Shown in pieces: positions 25,680-25,999 of a DNA stretch of 25,999 nt. Both the position numbers and the translations under genes were made by a program. Origin of the DNA: Veillonella sp. AM51-8BH (GTDB taxonomy: Bacteria; Bacillota; Negativicutes; Veillonellales; Veillonellaceae). Every line of letters starts with the position of its first letter. Positions within the stretch are counted from its first letter, which is position 1. The DNA lies in contig NZ_QSDY01000026.1 of NCBI RefSeq assembly GCF_003463825.1, forward strand, positions 1 through 25,999, given 5' to 3'. A model generated the notes under the pieces. It did not search any database. It was not told where the DNA came from and saw only the letters and a list, made by a program, of their open reading frames with translations.

Positions 25680-25999
25680 ACATTAGAAGAAATTCAAAAT
25701 ATTACTACGCCACTATTCAAAAAATATGGTTTTAAATCAGCTTATTTATTTGGTTATTATGCCTCTAACACAACAATTATCGATATTGATATAGAATTTA
25801 TGGTAGAAGACTCTGATAAAACTGAAGAGTTAGATATGTTAGACTGGTATGATATGATTGATGATTTTGAACATACGCTTCAACTACCTTCAATTATCGA
25901 TATTGATATAGAATTTATGGTAGAAGACTCTGATAAAACTGAAGAGTTAGATATGTTAGACTGGTATGATATGATTGATGATTTTGAACATACGCTTCA
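25647..25999 (+). CDS. MNT-type nucleotidyltransferase-like protein, partial and internally duplicated
   Basis: The gene runs off the window; 117 complete codons are visible. The N-terminal part resembles minimal nucleotidyltransferase (MNT) domains: FKKYGFKSAYLFGYYA followed by DIDIEFMVED. In active members the first motif is LFGSYARG and the second SDIDL; here the GS pair is GY and ARG is ASN, while the Asp-x-Asp metal motif is kept, so activity is doubtful. An exact 39-residue segment beginning IIDIDIEFMV and ending HTLQLPS is repeated in frame. MNT proteins are often antitoxins paired with a HEPN toxin gene, but no partner is visible. The ATG follows AGGAGGCGATTAGC. It is not near any related gene. 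Confidence 0.65.
   Translation, partial: MVKFNTSKKEITLEEIQNITTPLFKKYGFKSAYLFGYYASNTTIIDIDIEFMVEDSDKTEELDMLDWYDMIDDFEHTLQLPSIIDIDIEFMVEDSDKTEELDMLDWYDMIDDFEHTL
25774..25999 (+). repeat. Exact 117-bp in-frame tandem duplication (second unit cut by window end)
   Basis: 25774-25882 is identical to 25891-25999 (109 bases, no mismatch), a period of 117 bp or 39 codons. The second unit lacks its last 8 bases because the window ends. It lies within the nucleotidyltransferase gene and duplicates the Asp-x-Asp motif region and the following helix. Confidence 0.95.

Noticed and set aside
25484..25999. A CRISPR array or repeat-spacer structure at the window end
   Set aside because: The repeats are two different direct tandem duplications of 97 and 117 bp with coding content, not short repeats with unique spacers.

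Overview
The window reads as chromosomal DNA of a low-G+C, Veillonella-like member of the Negativicutes (Bacillota). This comes from recognising protein families and gene style (AT-rich intergenic DNA, strong GGAGG-type ribosome binding sites, many intrinsic terminators, YitT/QueT/AGCS-type membrane proteins), not from a database search. Nearly all of it is ordinary core chromosome. No phage, insertion sequence, CRISPR array or defence island is visible. The last 500 bases are odd.

Layout: (1) 122-433, a promoter, three tRNA genes (Asn, Glu, Val) and a terminator. (2) 504-1839, two convergent genes for exported proteins of unknown function sharing a bidirectional terminator. (3) 1954-13115, a long minus-strand cluster. 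In transcription order it holds an ACT-domain protein, a UPF0210 protein with a frameshifted tail, a TagO/WecA-type glycosyl-1-phosphate transferase, an intrinsic terminator, UDP-GlcNAc 2-epimerase, then the complete F1Fo ATP synthase operon atpZ-I-B-E-F-H-A-G-D-C. Envelope-polymer precursor synthesis and energy conversion are thus nearly contiguous. (4) 13175-15865, phosphoglucomutase and a YitT-family membrane protein (minus). (5) 16071-20796, plus-strand ispE overlapping a GntR/FCD regulator, an AGCS sodium:amino-acid symporter, and a Glu/Leu/Phe/Val-type dehydrogenase. (6) 20881-23531, a minus-strand group: queT behind a likely preQ1-I riboswitch, a 580-base non-coding stretch with a GC-rich inverted repeat, queC, and exodeoxyribonuclease III. 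queT and queC both serve the queuosine pathway, which supports the riboswitch call. (7) 23616-25347, a small membrane protein, a two-domain sulfurtransferase and a zinc-ribbon membrane protein. (8) 25484-25999, two exact tandem duplications (97 bp and 117 bp) around the start of a degenerate MNT-type nucleotidyltransferase gene that runs off the window.

I did not find a clearly new biological system. The points most worth a second look are the preQ1-I riboswitch with its nested antiterminator, the structured non-coding element next to it, the duplicated nucleotidyltransferase, the terminator inside the envelope/ATP synthase cluster, and two apparent single-base deletions (tRNA-Val and the UPF0210 gene). 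The deletions and end duplications could be real or could be sequence or assembly errors.
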